Shown: positions 42,399 through 53,143, numbered from the stretch's first letter. The stretch: 64,000 nucleotides of DNA from Lampris incognitus (GCF_029633865.1 NC_079217.1:59565578-59629577), one strand, 5' to 3'. The notes: generated by a model not told the origin, from the letters alone. A program made the numbers and translations.

Positions 42399-42602
42399 GC
42401 AATAAAAATGTCCCAAGATCTCCACATATTCCTCCCATGACTGCGACTCACTCTCAAAAGCAGCGACCGTTCCCACCGTCGCCATGTCCCGTCTCAGGTA
42501 GCGGTAGCCACGCGCTAGCTAGCCAACTTCACTCGGTGCTAAAACGTCCAGGAACACCGAATATCCTTGTTTTTCCAGGATTCCGTTTACCTCGTCGCCA
42601 GA

Positions 42603-42781
42603 TGTAATAACCTCAAAGAATGAAATAGTGCGATCAAGGTAATGGGTAAACTAGGAATGTGTTTACTTTGGTAACCAGCAGACAAATACAGGGCATGATC
42701 TTACTCTTCGCTGGCCTAGTGTTCTGACTTCCTTACTAAGTAACACTGTGCGCCACCTAGTGGTTGAACTAGAATATAACA
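42603..42781 (-). repeat. 5' LTR of the decayed gypsy element
   Basis: 179 bp; the minus strand starts TGTTATATTCTAGTTC and ends GAGGTTATTACA (TG...CA). Only one copy is present. Confidence 0.65.
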
Positions 42782-43480
42782 ATATTAATCATAGCAGAAA
42801 CAGATTACTAACATATTGTTAGTAATTAAGTGGTCAAAATGAATAATTTTGGCGTCATTGGGCACCCTTGACGAATACGACGTTGAACCTCTTATTTACT
42901 GCAAAATCTGGCCACGGAGTTATGATGTACGAGTGAACTGGTTTGATGCACATTTCAGACTCAGTTTGTCTCTCACGTTTTGCGATGGCCCGATAATTGA
43001 TCTGCACCTGAACGATCAGCAATACAAAGTGCTGATGTGCCCTGTTGGGAGAGACTCCTCTTTGCACAACTGTTCCGAGTCAGCGGAGGTTAGCTTGTAG
43101 TTCTCAATCAGGTCCTCAGGTACCACCAGTACTGCTGTTTGTTTGTTTTTGTTTTTTTGTTTGTTTTTTGTTTGGTGTTTTTTTTACCCTTCCAGGTAAA
43201 TGGTAAATGTAATGATGTTCACCTGCTGTTCCAGGCCTAAACCACAGGTGCTTTAGCCTGAACCAAAGGTGCGCCACTCTGGAAGTGGCCACTAGGGGCG
43301 CTCAACGCACAGTATAAAATGGTGGGGGGGTCAATGGTCGAATTTCAATCATTCAATCAAGTTGCAATTTAAAAAAATTACAATTTTAGGCAACTATATT
43401 TGCTCATTTCTGTGAAGAATGTGTCAGAAATAGACAGACATGTCTTAACATGCAACTAGTTATGTGCAAAGTAAAGCGAT
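42782..43480. other. Unassigned sequence with T-rich stretch
   Basis: 43138-43195 is a run of TTTGT/TTTTTG. No gene or named repeat. Confidence 0.4.
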
Positions 43481-43539
43481 TTTAACATGATCTATGGCAT
43501 GTCTTGAATCATACTCAATAATCCAGGTAAGGAAATACC

Positions 43540-43600
43540 AGAAAGTTGCATCAGTTCATCTGGACACAACGTTTAGTGGGAGAAAGGTTCCGAGGAAGAG
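43540..43600 (-). repeat. Penelope-type 3'-end fragment, reversed
   Basis: The minus strand reads TTTCTCCCACTAAACGTTGT then GTCCAGATGAACTGATGCAA, matching the terminal part of the 9.5-10.4 kb element. Confidence 0.5.
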
Positions 43601-43739
43601 GCCATCCGTCTTCTTGGGCGAGCGTAGAAGATGCTTGCTTCTAACCCCAGGTTGCACAAAAGTGCACCAAATCGACCAGCGGTCATTGAGGCATTCCCAC
43701 CTGAAGACCCCCCCCCCCCAAGGATATTGGCAACTTAGA

Positions 43740-43950
43740 CATTTTTGCTGATGACCTGCCCATGTAATGCAGCCCTGGGTTGTCCTGGAATATGCACATG
43801 GACACCTTCATATTCCAGATTGCAGATGACCAGAAGCCCTTGACTCGCAGAGGGGTGTTGTCAACGGTAAATAGTATCTACGATCCCCCAGGGTTCCTCG
43901 CACCTGTCTCTGTTCACGGAAGGCTGATACTCGGAGAGCCTGGGCTCTAC
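43740..43950 (+). pseudogene. Pao/BEL retrotransposon pol fragment
   Basis: Plus strand encodes LSWNMHMDTFIFQIADDQKP then LTRRGVLSTVNSIYDPPGFL and APVSVHGRLI. This is the RT-RNase H linker block (TRRGVLSTxxSxYDPxGFxAP) typical of Pao/BEL elements. No flanking domains or LTRs. Confidence 0.75.
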
Positions 43951-44006
43951 ACTAACTTTTTGCATTGGTTGCACTGGTGCGCCTAACCTTTTTATTTAGG
44001 TGCACC

Positions 44007-44968
44007 TGTAACAGAGTTGAAAATGACCTCACTCAGATAAAGTGAATTCTTCCAAAATTTGTATTTTAACATGTTATTGTAATCCAATGCTTTTTGATGG
44101 TTTGTGTAAACCCCAGATGTTGTACCGCATTCACTAAGGTTAAATATGAGGCTGCGCGACTGTTTGTCTATTTACTTTCGCTTTGACACATTTTGGGCAT
44201 TTGCGCTATCCGTACCTTAGAGCTAGACCATCTCCGCTGGAGGTAAGCAGGCTTTGGGAGCGCTCCGTGAATAATTTGATATTTTAATAAATGAACACGT
44301 TTTTCTTTGCAAACTATGGGTTGGATATAAATGTATATAAGTTGTACTAACTAATGCTCTCGAAAAGTAACGATAGAAAGTGATTTGTAAGTGTTTTAAC
44401 CGAGTTAAAGTATAATTTTGGCGGCAACCACGCTGCGCTGTGCGTCATGGAGAGCATTGTTCTTATTGTGGTTTTTATGCTATTTTAGACTTGTATGCAG
44501 TCGCGTTGCAGCAGAAATCTTATGGATTGTTGTTTTATTTGTGAATGCAGGTACGTGATTTATGTATAATGTAAATGTGTAAGAACTTGGTTATGAATAT
44601 TGCAAGAGTCAAGAATTTCTATGTTAAAACTATACGATCACTCAGTGCGCTATGCCAGTGCTGTCTGTCCTTTTGTTTGGTTTGTTTTGTACTTTTGTTT
44701 ACACGGAGATTAATGAGTTGTGCATTTTGATTTCCATGTAAGTTTAGTATGCTATGCAACGCATGAGGTTAGCCAGGAGAAACATTGTTTGCTAGCTCAT
44801 GCACGAGACAGCTAGACCATCTCCGCTGGAGACTTGTATGCAGTCGCGTTGCAGCAGAAACCTCATGGATTGTTGTTTTATTTGTGAATGCAGGCAATAA
44901 AAGCCACTGTTAGGAACCCCTGGTCTGAATCTCTATCACGAACACCTGCACAAGTGAGGGTAGTTACA
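44007..44968 (+). repeat. 5' LTR (962 bp) with intron-containing block and spliced self-copy
   Basis: TGTAACAGAG ... TAGTTACA. Block 1: 22-base segment A (44221-44242), GT-AG intron-like sequence (44243-44488, GTAAGC ... CTATTTTAG), 62-base segment B (44489-44550), then GTACGTG. Block 2: A joined directly to B at 44810-44893, followed by AATAAA (44897). TATA-like GGATATAAATGTATATAAG lies at about 44320. Confidence 0.9.
44243..44488 (+). other. Intron-like segment inside the 5' LTR
   Basis: 246 bases beginning GTAAGC and ending TTTTTATGCTATTTTAG, exactly absent from the second A-B copy at 44810-44893. The right LTR has the same structure. Confidence 0.7.
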
Positions 44969-45351
44969 CTGGTGCCGTGACTTCTTCTGGATCAATTGGA
45001 TCAGCTCCGCAAGCAGATCGCCGAGGGAGCTGCGCTGCGCTGTCTTCCTGGAATGTGCAACGTGATTTTTCTGGTGATTCCGTATATGACCGCTAGGGGA
45101 CACTCTAACACTGCATTTAAGATATATCCATGGTAGTTTTGATACGAGGAAGTGTAACTACACTGTACATTGTCTAGCCATTTCTCTTTAATTTCAGTGT
45201 ACTATATTGCTATATTTAGAAATATTTTTCTCACATCACACTACAGTTTAGCATTCAGTATTTTTCAGGTGGTGTGACAGCAATTTTCTGCATTTGTCAT
45301 TTCTAGTTTTATTATTATTTCTTTTTCTAATTTTATGTTTCTAAAGGTATC
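44969..45351 (+). other. Primer site and untranslated leader of the young gypsy element
   Basis: Primer site TGGTGCCGTGAC at 44970-44981; I could not assign the tRNA. The rest is noncoding up to the gag ATG at 45352-45354. Confidence 0.6.
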
Positions 45352-46131
45352 ATGGCTGAGGGAAATAACAGTCAGGTCAATGGGTTTAAAGGCTTCTCCG
45401 TGAATAGGGGCAGGGGTGCTCCTTTTAATGGTCTGAATACTAACACATTGTCTAGTGGGTATGGAAGTGAGAGTGCAGGTGGTCTTCAAGAACATGTTAG
45501 TGATGTTTGGGACAGGGGGCATAGTGTGAGCCCGGGCTGGTCTCCTAGTGAACAGGTTTTGAGGGTGGATGCACAGACTTCTACTCCGGTGAATGATAGC
45601 ATTGCCATGCAACGCCTGACTGATATGGTAGGCCAACTGGGAGAGCAAATAGGTAACTCCATTGCAGCTAGACTTTTCTCTTCTGGACTTACTGATCGTA
45701 CTAATACACATGATACACCTTTGACTGACAAACCAGCGACTGTTCTGACTTCAGGCCCTACACAACATAACACAACGCCAGTAGTAGTTCATGTTAAGAC
45801 TGAACGTGAACCTGTGACTTTTAGGGGAAATAGTTCTGACAAGTACTCTGTTCAGGAATGGATAGCCATGACGAAAGCTCACCTTAGGAAACAGTCTTAC
45901 ACAACAGCTGAACAGGCGGATGAGATACAAGGAAGGCTTTTAGGAAAGGCAAGAGACATGGTCAAAGTAGCTCTGAGGAGTGATGACACACTTGATGTGA
46001 AGCAGAACCCAGATCTCATGTATGACATTCTAAAGCGATATTTCAGTCAGTCTTCATCATCACTTCCGTTGCAAGATTTTTACACCACACTGCCCAATCC
46101 AAAAGAAAATCCAGTCGACTACTGGATCTGA
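45352..46131 (+). pseudogene. gag: Gag N-terminal part, ended by an in-frame TGA
   Basis: Starts MAEGNNSQVNGFKGFSVNRG. The capsid segment includes VTFRGNSSDKYSVQEWIAMT and ends NPVDYWI before TGA at 46129-46131. The next frame continues in phase (LNKAADTADEGLHRQGRRME), so TGA probably replaced an arginine CGA. The stop lies within the capsid region, not at a gag-pol boundary. Confidence 0.85.
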
Positions 46132-49100
46132 CTAAACAAAGCAGCAGACACAGCTGATGAGGGACTGCACCGTCAGGGTAGGAGAATGGAGAACATAAGT
46201 GGAGAGGTGGCACAAATGTTCACGAAGCACTGCCCTGATCCGCAGCTTTCCTCAATTTTGAAATGCAAGCCTGTCAGTGAGTGGACCTCTAAAGACATCC
46301 AGCTCAGGATAGATGAATATCAAAGGGAATGGGGTGCGTCTGCAACATCTTACAGTGTCCCACAGCTGAAAAGTCACCCTGCAGCTGTGTTCGACAATGA
46401 TTCAAACACCTGCGCTCACTCTGATTCTCATCGGATGGACTCCCAGTCAACTTGTCCACCATGTTCTCATGCCACGTCTTTGTTTCAGACTCCCAGCTCC
46501 TGCTCAGACTCTGCATGTGTCCAGCAGAACGTCCAGCGACCACAGCATGTCCCGCCGCCACAGAATGCTCAGCAGCCTGATGATGGAGTCCTCGGCCGCA
46601 TGATGAGCATGCTTGAGAGAGTCTTGGCCAGGGTGGAGCCGCGCAATCCTGAGCGTAGCCAGAAACGCCCCAGCCCTTTCAGCGCACCGCCATGTAGAGT
46701 TTGTGGAGATGTTAATCACTCCACCTTGTTTCACTGCAAATCTGACCATCTCTGTTTCAAGTGTCTGGCCCCTGGTCACTCAAGGCAGCACTGTCCAACC
46801 CTAACTCAGCCCGGCTTCGGGAAACTAGCTGACCTGTATTCAGAGGGAGGCAATACAGGTCATAAAGAATCCTCCCACTCGCTAGACACCGATATTTTTG
46901 ATTCAACTTTTAATTTTGTCAATTTTTCTCAATTTCAGTCAACAAACGTTGTGTATCAAAACACTCAGACTGTGGGTGGCAGTGACAGCTTATTTTACGT
47001 ACCAGTGAAGGTGGGCAGCAAAGTGACTCTTGGGGGTATGCTAGATAGTGGCTCAATGGCATGTACAGTCAGTGATACTGCTATGCGTAACCTGCTCTCT
47101 GTTGGGGCAGTGTGTGAAGCAGAGAGATTCTCCACCAATGTGACTCTCATTGGTGTCGGTGGTCGACGAGTGCACCCGAAGTCAGCCTTTTACATTAACA
47201 TGGAAGTTAATGACTGCAAAATGATTGTGCCGATGATTGTAGTTGAAAGACAACATGATGACCTAATTATCGGAACCAATGTGATCAAACACATACTGTG
47301 TGAGTCAAAGAAGTGTAGTACGTACTGGACAGCAGTTTCTGCACCGTCCTCTACCGACACTGAAACCGAACATTTTCTCTCCATGCTAGCTGGCTTGCAT
47401 AGATGGGGCGCTGGTGAAATGCCTGACAAGATAGGCACAGTACGTTGCAACTCGGCCACTTGCCTTCAACCCGGCTGTGAATACCTTCTGTGGGGAAAGC
47501 TGCCAAAACTCACACATGTGTCTCCTGGTAGTGCGGTGATGACAGAGCCTACGTCAGCACGATCTGCACCCAAAGGACTGATGGTCGCCAGAGTTGTCAC
47601 ACCCCTGTGGGCAGATGGATGGGTTCCCTTGAAAGTGATGAATGTCTCTGAAAAGCCTTTGTTTTTGAGACGTAACGCTAAGCTTGCTGACCTGGTACCC
47701 TGTGTCGCTTTGGAAGATTTAGACCTAGTCAGTGGTCATCAGAGCGCTTCCACCATGCCTGCTACTCCTGTCTGTCCTGATGCAAGATGTGCTGGGGAGA
47801 ATCTAGAGTCCATTGGCCTGAGTGAGCTGGACATCAGCCTGTGTGATGCGTCATCGGACTGTAAAGACAAGTTGTCCAAACTTATTGTTCACTACCAGGA
47901 TGTCTTCTCACGCAACCACCTTGACTGCGGCAAAGCAGAAGAGTTTGTCCACAGAATCCACTTGATTGACCAAAAGCCATTCAGACTTCCTTTCAGACGT
48001 GTGCCACCGAGCCAGTATCAAAACCTACGTCAGGTCTTAAGTGAAATGGAAGAAAAAGAGATCATTCGAAAGTCAACAAGCGAGTATGCCTCACCATTAG
48101 TCCTTATCTGGAAGAAGAATGGTGATTTGCGTGTGTGTACTGACTTCAGGTGGCTGAACAACAGGACTTTGAAGGACGCTCACCCTCTGCCACATCAGGC
48201 CGATTGCTTGGCAGCACTTGGTGGCAATTCATTGTTCAGCACAATGGACTTGACTTCAGGATTTTATAACATGCCCTTACATGAGGATGACAGGAAGTAT
48301 TCAGCGTTCACTACACCTATGGGGCTTTACGAATACAACAGGCTGCCACAGGGGCTCTGTAACAGTCCAGGGAGTTTCATGAGAATGATGACTTCCATTT
48401 TTGGTGATCAAAATTATCTAAGTCTGTTGTGCTATTTAGAGGATATTTTGATTTTTGCTCCTGATGAAAGTTCTGCCCTTGCACGTCTTGAAATGGTGTT
48501 CAAAAGACTCCGTGCCCACAACTTGAAATTGGCACCTAAGAAATGCTACTTTTTGAGGAAGTCTGTCAAATTCCTTGGCCATATTGTTGACGAGCATGGA
48601 GTTTCGACTGACCCAGGCAAAGTTGAGAGCATAAGCAGTATGACTGTGACTGACTTGATGGACGCGGATGGAGTGACACCATCTGAGAAACGTGTGCGAT
48701 CTTTTCTTGGCATGCTAAATTTTTATCAGCACTTCATCCCAGGATACTCAGCCCTTGCGAAGCCCCTGTTCTCACTGCTGGCTGGTCAGAAACAGAAGAA
48801 AGGCCGAAAACCTAGGTGTGCTGTAGTGAGCCGCAGACTAAAATCAACCGACTGGACTACTGACCATGATAGGGCATTTGCTGAACTCAAACAGGCCCTC
48901 ATAGATTCCGTTGTTTTGGCCCACCCAGACTTTAGTCAACCGTTTTTGCTGTCTACGGACGCCTCGTTGGATGGCCTTGGGGCCGTTTTATCTCAAGTGC
49001 GTGAAGGTGACTCAGTGGCTAGACCAATTGCATTTGCTAGCAAGTCCTTAACTCGGTCACAGAAGAACTATCCAGCCCATCGATTAGCGTTTCTTGCACT

Positions 49101-51150
49101 GAAGTGGTCAGTTTGTGACAAGTTTAGCCACTGGTTGAAAGGCCATGACTTTACTGTGTGGACTGACAATAATCCATTGACTCATATTATGACTAAACTT
49201 AAACTTGACTGTTGTGAGCAGCGATGGGTGTCAAAATTAGCCAGTTACAATTTTGACATCAAATATGTGCCAGGCCCAAGAAATATTGTTGCTGACGCTC
49301 TCAGCCGTGTCCCTTTTTGCAAAAGTGTCGGTCGCAGACTGGTCAGTGAACCACTTCATGACCTCACCAGAGAAGCTGCTGTTTTGTCTGACACGGCTAT
49401 TCAACAGACCTTCAGAGAGTCAACCAACCAGCCTGTAATGGCAGAGAAGCAAACACGTCTTGTAGCCACAAATACCCAGTCCCTTCCTATGTCAGCTCAG
49501 TCTTTATCCACACAGGAAGTCTCTGCTGTTATCCAGTCACACACTGAATGGGCCTCTGGAGCAAAGACGCGTGCGACAGCCCTTGTGCGTCACCTACCCC
49601 AGCTCATTCCTGACGGTTTGCCCAGCCTGCCTGCCTTTACTGCTGGAGATCTCCGTGATGCACAATCTAGAGATAGTACGTTGTCTCGCATTCGTTTTTT
49701 TGTTGAGAGGTCTCGGAGACCATCCAGACGGGAAAGAGCACAGGAGTCGAGTCAAGTCCTGAGGCTGCTGAAACACTGGGAAAAGTTTGTTCTGAGTGAT
49801 GACGTCTTGTACAGAGTGTCACGTGATCAAATTTCAAAGACAAGACGCCATCAGTTTGTTGTTCCTGATTGTCTGAAGACTAAAGTCTTGAAAGGAGTGC
49901 ATGACAGTGCAGGTCATCAAGGTCAGTCAAGAACCCTGAGCATTGCCAGACAGAGATTTTTTTGGCTGCACATGGACAGAGATGTGAGAGAATACGTTCG
50001 TCATTGTCAGCGTTGTATAGTGAGCAAAATGGCCGAGCCAGTAGGAAGAGCTCCTCTTGAAAGTATTGTCACTTCCAGACCACTGCAACTTGTATGCATT
50101 GATTTCTGGTCAGCTGAAGATTCGCACAACAAATCTGTGGATGTTTTAGTAATTACCGACCATTTTACCAGACTGGCTCAGGCCTTTGCCTGCAGGGATC
50201 AATCAGCCAAACAAGTAGCGAAAGTCCTCTGGGAGAAGTATTTCTGCGTCTATGGATTCCCTGAGAGGATCCACAGTGACCAGGGTCCAAGCTTTGAAAG
50301 CGAGTTGATCGCTGAACTTCTACAGTTATCTGGTGTGCGAAAGTCCCATACTACTCCATACCACCCGATGGGAAATGGCAGCATCGAACGTTTTAATCGA
50401 ACGCTGGGCAATATGATCAGAGCTCTTCCCTCAGAATCAAAGCAAGACTGGCCCAGATGTTTACAAACTCTCACATTCATGTACAATTGCACTGCCCATG
50501 AGACAACAGGATATGCACCATTTTACCTGATGTTTGGAAGGGTGCCCCGTCTTCCAGTAGATATCCTGTTTGGAAACATCTTGACTGACCCTGATGTGAC
50601 CGACTTTGGCAGGTATGTCACGAAGCTGTCTGAGGACCTTAAGGAAGCCATGCTAATTGCTCAAGAGCATGTGACAAAGGAACAGAACAGACAGGCAAGA
50701 CTGTATAACAGGAAAGCGAAAGGACCGACAATTGAAATTGGAGACCGAGTGCTTGTGGCTAATAAGAAAGAGAGGGGAAAGAGAAAAGTTGCTGACCGAT
50801 GGGAGTCTATTGTTTACACTGTGACTGAGCTGAATCCCCAAACGCACACATATAAGATACAGGACACTGTCACAGGGCGTGAGCGGACTGTCCATCGTAA
50901 TCTACTTATGCTGGTGAATTTTCTTCCTATTCAAGATGTGCCACAGTCTTCTCAGTCTGGTCTCTCAATGTCCTCCGTCCAGTCCTCCGTCTCTGTCCAT
51001 TCCATGGCCTCAGGTCAAGCTACGTCAGAGCACACTCAGACTCAAGTGTCCGTTCAGCAGGATGAGACTCAATGTGGAGTTGATGATGTGCACAGTCTTG
51101 TGAGCGTCCCTGAACCTGAAAATTACTCAGATATCCTGCCTGCGTCTTAG
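46132..51150 (+). CDS. pol: Gag C-terminus and Pol (PR-RT-RNaseH-IN) of the young gypsy element
   Basis: More than 1650 codons open after the gag TGA. A Cys/His-rich nucleocapsid region (CRVCGDVNHSTLFHC and CFKCLAPGHSRQHC) lies near 46690-46800. Protease: GMLDSGSMACTVSD (47036). RT: WKKNGDLRVCTDFRWLNN, FSTMDLTSGFYNMPLHEDDR, but the catalytic block reads LLCYLEDILIF (48427-48460), with Glu where YxDD has its first Asp. RNase [17 protein letters not shown]. Integrase: HQGQSRTLSIARQRFFW with CQRCIVSK, then VCIDFWSAED, RIHSDQGPSFE and NGSIERFNRTLGN. A GPY-like C-terminal region follows. Confidence 0.9.
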   Translation, partial: LNKAADTADEGLHRQGRRMENISGEVAQMFTKHCPDPQLSSILKCKPVSEWTSKDIQLRIDEYQREWGASATSYSVPQLKSHPAAVFDNDSNTCAHSDSHRMDSQSTCPPCSHATSLFQTPSSCSDSACVQQNVQRPQHVPPPQNAQQPDDGVLGRMMSMLERVLARVEPRNPERSQKRPSPFSAPPCRVCGDVNHSTLFHCKSDHLCFKCLAPGHSRQHCPTLTQPGFGKLADLYSEGGNTGHKESSHSLDTDIFDSTFNFVNFSQFQSTNVVYQNTQTVGGSDSLFYVPVKVGSKVTLGGMLDSGSMACTVSDTAMRNLLSVGAVCEAERFSTNVTLIGVGGRRVHPKSAFYINMEVNDCKMIVPMIVVERQHDDLIIGTNVIKHILCESKKCSTYWTAVSAPSSTDTETEHFLSMLAGLHRWGAGEMPDKIGTVRCNSATCLQPGCEYLLWGKLPKLTHVSPGSAVMTEPTSARSAPKGLMVARVVTPLWADGWVPLKVMNVSEKPLFLRRNAKLADLVPCVALEDLDLVSGHQSASTMPATPVCPDARCAGENLESIGLSELDISLCDASSDCKDKLSKLIVHYQDVFSRNHLDCGKAEEFVHRIHLIDQKPFRLPFRRVPPSQYQNLRQVLSEMEEKEIIRKSTSEYASPLVLIWKKNGDLRVCTDFRWLNNRTLKDAHPLPHQADCLAALGGNSLFSTMDLTSGFYNMPLHEDDRKYSAFTTPMGLYEYNRLPQGLCNSPGSFMRMMTSIFGDQNYLSLLCYLEDILIFAPDESSALARLEMVFKRLRAHNLKLAPKKCYFLRKSVKFLGHIVDEHGVSTDPGKVESISSMTVTDLMDADGVTPSEKRVRSFLGMLNFYQHFIPGYSALAKPLFSLLAGQKQKKGRKPRCAVVSRRLKSTDWTTDHDRAFAELKQALIDSVVLAHPDFSQPFLLSTDASLDGLGAVLSQVREGDSVARPIAFASKSLTRSQKNYPAHRLAFLALKWSVCDKFSHWLKGHDFTVWTDNNPLTHIMTKLKLDCCEQRWVSKLASYNFDIKYVPGPRNIVADALSRVPFCKSVGRRLVSEPLHDLTREAAVLSDTAIQQTFRESTNQPVMAEKQTRLVATNTQSLPMSAQSLSTQEVSAVIQSHTEWASGAKTRATALVRHLPQLIPDGLPSLPAFTAGDLRDAQSRDSTLSRIRFFVERSRRPSRRERAQESSQVLRLLKHWEKFVLSDDVLYRVSRDQISKTRRHQFVVPDCLKTKVLKGVHDSAGHQGQSRTLSIARQRFFWLHMDRDVREYVRHCQRCIVSKMAEPVGRAPLESIVTSRPLQLVCIDFWSAEDSHNKSVDVLVITDHFTRLAQAFACRDQSAKQVAKVLWEKYFCVYGFPERIHSDQGPSFESELIAELLQLSGVRKSHTTPYHPMGNGSIERFNRTLGNMIRALPSESKQDWPRCLQTLTFMYNCTAHETTGYAPFYLMFGRVPRLPVDILFGNILTDPDVTDFGRYVTKLSEDLKEAMLIAQEHVTKEQNRQARLYNRKAKGPTIEIGDRVLVANKKERGKRKVADRWESIVYTVTELNPQTHTYKIQDTVTGRERTVHRNLLMLVNFLPIQDVPQSSQSGLSMSSVQSSVSVHSMASGQATSEHTQTQVSVQQDETQCGVDDVHSLVSVPEPENYSDILPAS

Positions 51151-51579
51151 GAGAGAACCAGAGAATGAGTCAGTCACCTGAACAACACCCCAAGTCAACA
51201 GTCTCCTGAAGGAGGTGCTAGGGAGCCTTCTGCTGACTTTACTAACGACGTGTTGACTGACAAGGTCCCAGATTCACACTCGGAACTCTCTCACGCCTCA
51301 CTCACTGATGACACTGTTGATAGGGATGACACCTCGACTGTTAGTGGCCATCACACAGTTTTGTCTACAGTTACTTCTGACTCTGTAAGTGACGCTGCAC
51401 ATACTGTTGCACCCACTGAACTGCCTGAGTCTGCACCACACCGCACTACACGTCTGGGTTGTGTCGTTCGACCAGTTAACAGGCTCCTTTACACGATAGC
51501 TGGACGAGATGTCACTAGACGACTGCGGCAGAATGTTCAGACTGTATGCAGCGCTGTAGTTCAAGCTCTTAGGGCATAA
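51151..51579 (+). pseudogene. C-terminal extension of Pol beyond two stops
   Basis: In frame with pol but separated by TAG (51148) and TGA (about 51166). The open part from 51250 is Ser/Thr/Asp-rich and ends HRTTRLGCVVRPVNRLLYT through VVQALRA. In relatives such Arg-rich tails follow integrase, so the true protein may have ended here. Confidence 0.5.
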
Positions 51580-51878
51580 GTCTCTTTGTTTTTTCTTTTT
51601 TTGCAGATCTTTCTAATGTCCTTAGAAGTGCGGTACTAGGTGAACACTTATACCTACTTCTATGTGTATTGACAGTTTTTAGGCAAGTGTAGAATGTGTA
51701 AGGCATTCTATAACTGGTGGTTGGTTGGAGAGTTTTTGACGTCGCTCTCTGTCCACCACATCCTTAAAGGATACTTATAGAGTCGGTCTTCTTGTGTATA
51801 GTCCCATGACACCAGATGAATCATAGCTATAGTTTGCGAACATGTGTATAATTTTGTCCAGAATTCAGTGGGGGTGGG

Positions 51879-52840
51879 TGTAACAGAGTTGAAAATGACC
51901 TCACTCAGATAAAGTGAATTCTCCCAAAATTTGTATTTTAGCATGTTATTGTAATCCAATGCTTTTTGATGGTTTGTGTAAACCCCAGATGTTGTACCGC
52001 ATTCACTAAGGTTAAATATGAGGCTGCGCGACTGTTTGTCTATTTACTTTCGCTTTGACACATTTTGGGCATTTGCGCTATCCGTACCTTAGAGCTAGAC
52101 CATCTCCGCTGGAGGTAAGCAGGCTTTGGGAGCGCTCCGTGAATAATTTGATATTTTAATAAATGAACACGTTTTTCTTTGCAAACTATGGGTTGGATAT
52201 AAATGTATATAAGTTGTACTAACTAATGCTCTCGAAAAGTAACGATAGAAAGTGATTTGTAAGTGTTTTAACCGAGTTAAAGTATAATTTTGGCGGCAAC
52301 CACGCTGCGCTGTGCGTCATGGAGAGCATTGTTCTTATTGTGGTTTTTATGCTATTTTAGACTTGTATGCAGTCGCGTTGCAGCAGAAATCTCATGGATT
52401 GTTGTTTTATTTGTGAATGCAGGTACGTGGTTTATGTATAATGTAAATGTGTAAGAACTTGGTTATGAATATTGCAAGAGTCAAGAATTTCTATGTTAAA
52501 ACTATACGATCACTCAGTGCGCTATGCCAGTGCTGTCTGTCCTTTTGTTTGGTTTGTTTTGTACTTTTGTTTACACGGAGATTAATGAGTTGTGCATTTT
52601 GATTTCCATGTAAGTTTAGTATGCTATGCAACGCATGAGGTTAGCCAGGAGAAACATTGTTTGCTAGCTCATGCACGAGACAGCTAGACCATCTCCGCTG
52701 GAGACTTGTATGCAGTCGCGTTGCAGCAGAAACCTCATGGATTGTTGTTTTATTTGTGAATGCAGGCAATAAAAGCCACTGTTAGGAACCCCTGGTCTGA
52801 ATCTCTATCACGAACACCTGCACAAGTGAGGGTAGTTACA
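51879..52840 (+). repeat. 3' LTR (962 bp) of the young gypsy element
   Basis: Same length and layout as the 5' LTR. Differences noted: TTCTCCC for TTCTTCC, TTTAGC for TTTAAC, AATCTCATGG for AATCTTATGG, ACGTGGTTT for ACGTGATTT. Intron-like part at about 52115-52360, spliced copy at about 52682-52765. Confidence 0.92.
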
Positions 52841-53143
52841 CACACACATTTTTCATTGCGTCGCCTTTAACACCAAAAGGTCTCCTTTTTATCGCTCTTC
52901 TGTCATGTAATGTGAATGATTTTTTAAAACAATAAGGTGTAGAAAAAGCTTGTCTTTATTTTAAACACAATATATAAAGAATATATATGAAGAATATATA
53001 AAGAAAAATAAAGTGTTTAAAGTGCTACACTGAGCTTAAATTGAACATTTAAAACATTTAAACATTTCCAAATGAAAGTGTTGGTGCTTTTAATGAAACA
53101 ACTTTCAATGGCTCTACCTCTCTTCATTTGCACTCGTTTTGTC
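52841..53143. other. Flank right of the gypsy element; no gene
   Basis: Starts with CACACACA and is AT-rich with TATATAAAGAA repeats near 52972-53005. Nothing recognised. Confidence 0.4.

Larger units (their letters stand above)
41411..42485 (-). pseudogene. gag: Gag of the decayed gypsy element, split by TRIM
   Basis: Starts MATVGTVAAFESESQSWEEY near 42485. A one-base shift occurs just before the TRIM, and coding continues beyond it with IGAQTYSLTRNLHSPVLPEE through the CCHC region (CYRCRGNHTASECRFANEKC) near 41430. Capsid signature: VQRFKFNSRNKHEGESLMDY. Confidence 0.8.
40554..42781 (-). mobile_element. Truncated, decayed gypsy element (gag-PR-RT part) carrying a TRIM insertion
   Basis: The minus strand gives a 5' LTR (42781-42603), the primer-site region TCTGGCGACGAGG, gag, protease and the first half of RT, ending at 40554. 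The RNase H, integrase and 3' LTR are absent. The gag is interrupted at 42025-42398 by a TRIM-like element. The gag style (CYRCRGNHTASECRF knuckle, DRLVCGVNDDRIQRRLLSE) is like the mag/KoRV-unrelated metazoan gypsy group also seen at 62.5 kb. Confidence 0.8.
44007..52840 (+). mobile_element. Young Ty3/gypsy retrotransposon with 962-bp LTRs
   Basis: 8834 bp. Both LTRs are 962 bp with only about four differences seen by eye. The primer site TGGTGCCGTGAC starts at 44970, one base after the left LTR. The PPT-like GAATTCAGTGGGGGTGGG precedes the right LTR. Between them lie one gag-pol frame with one internal TGA and a C-terminal extension after two stops. No exact target duplication is visible (GCACC left, CACAC right). 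It is recent, but the stops and an altered RT catalytic motif suggest a defective copy. Confidence 0.92.
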
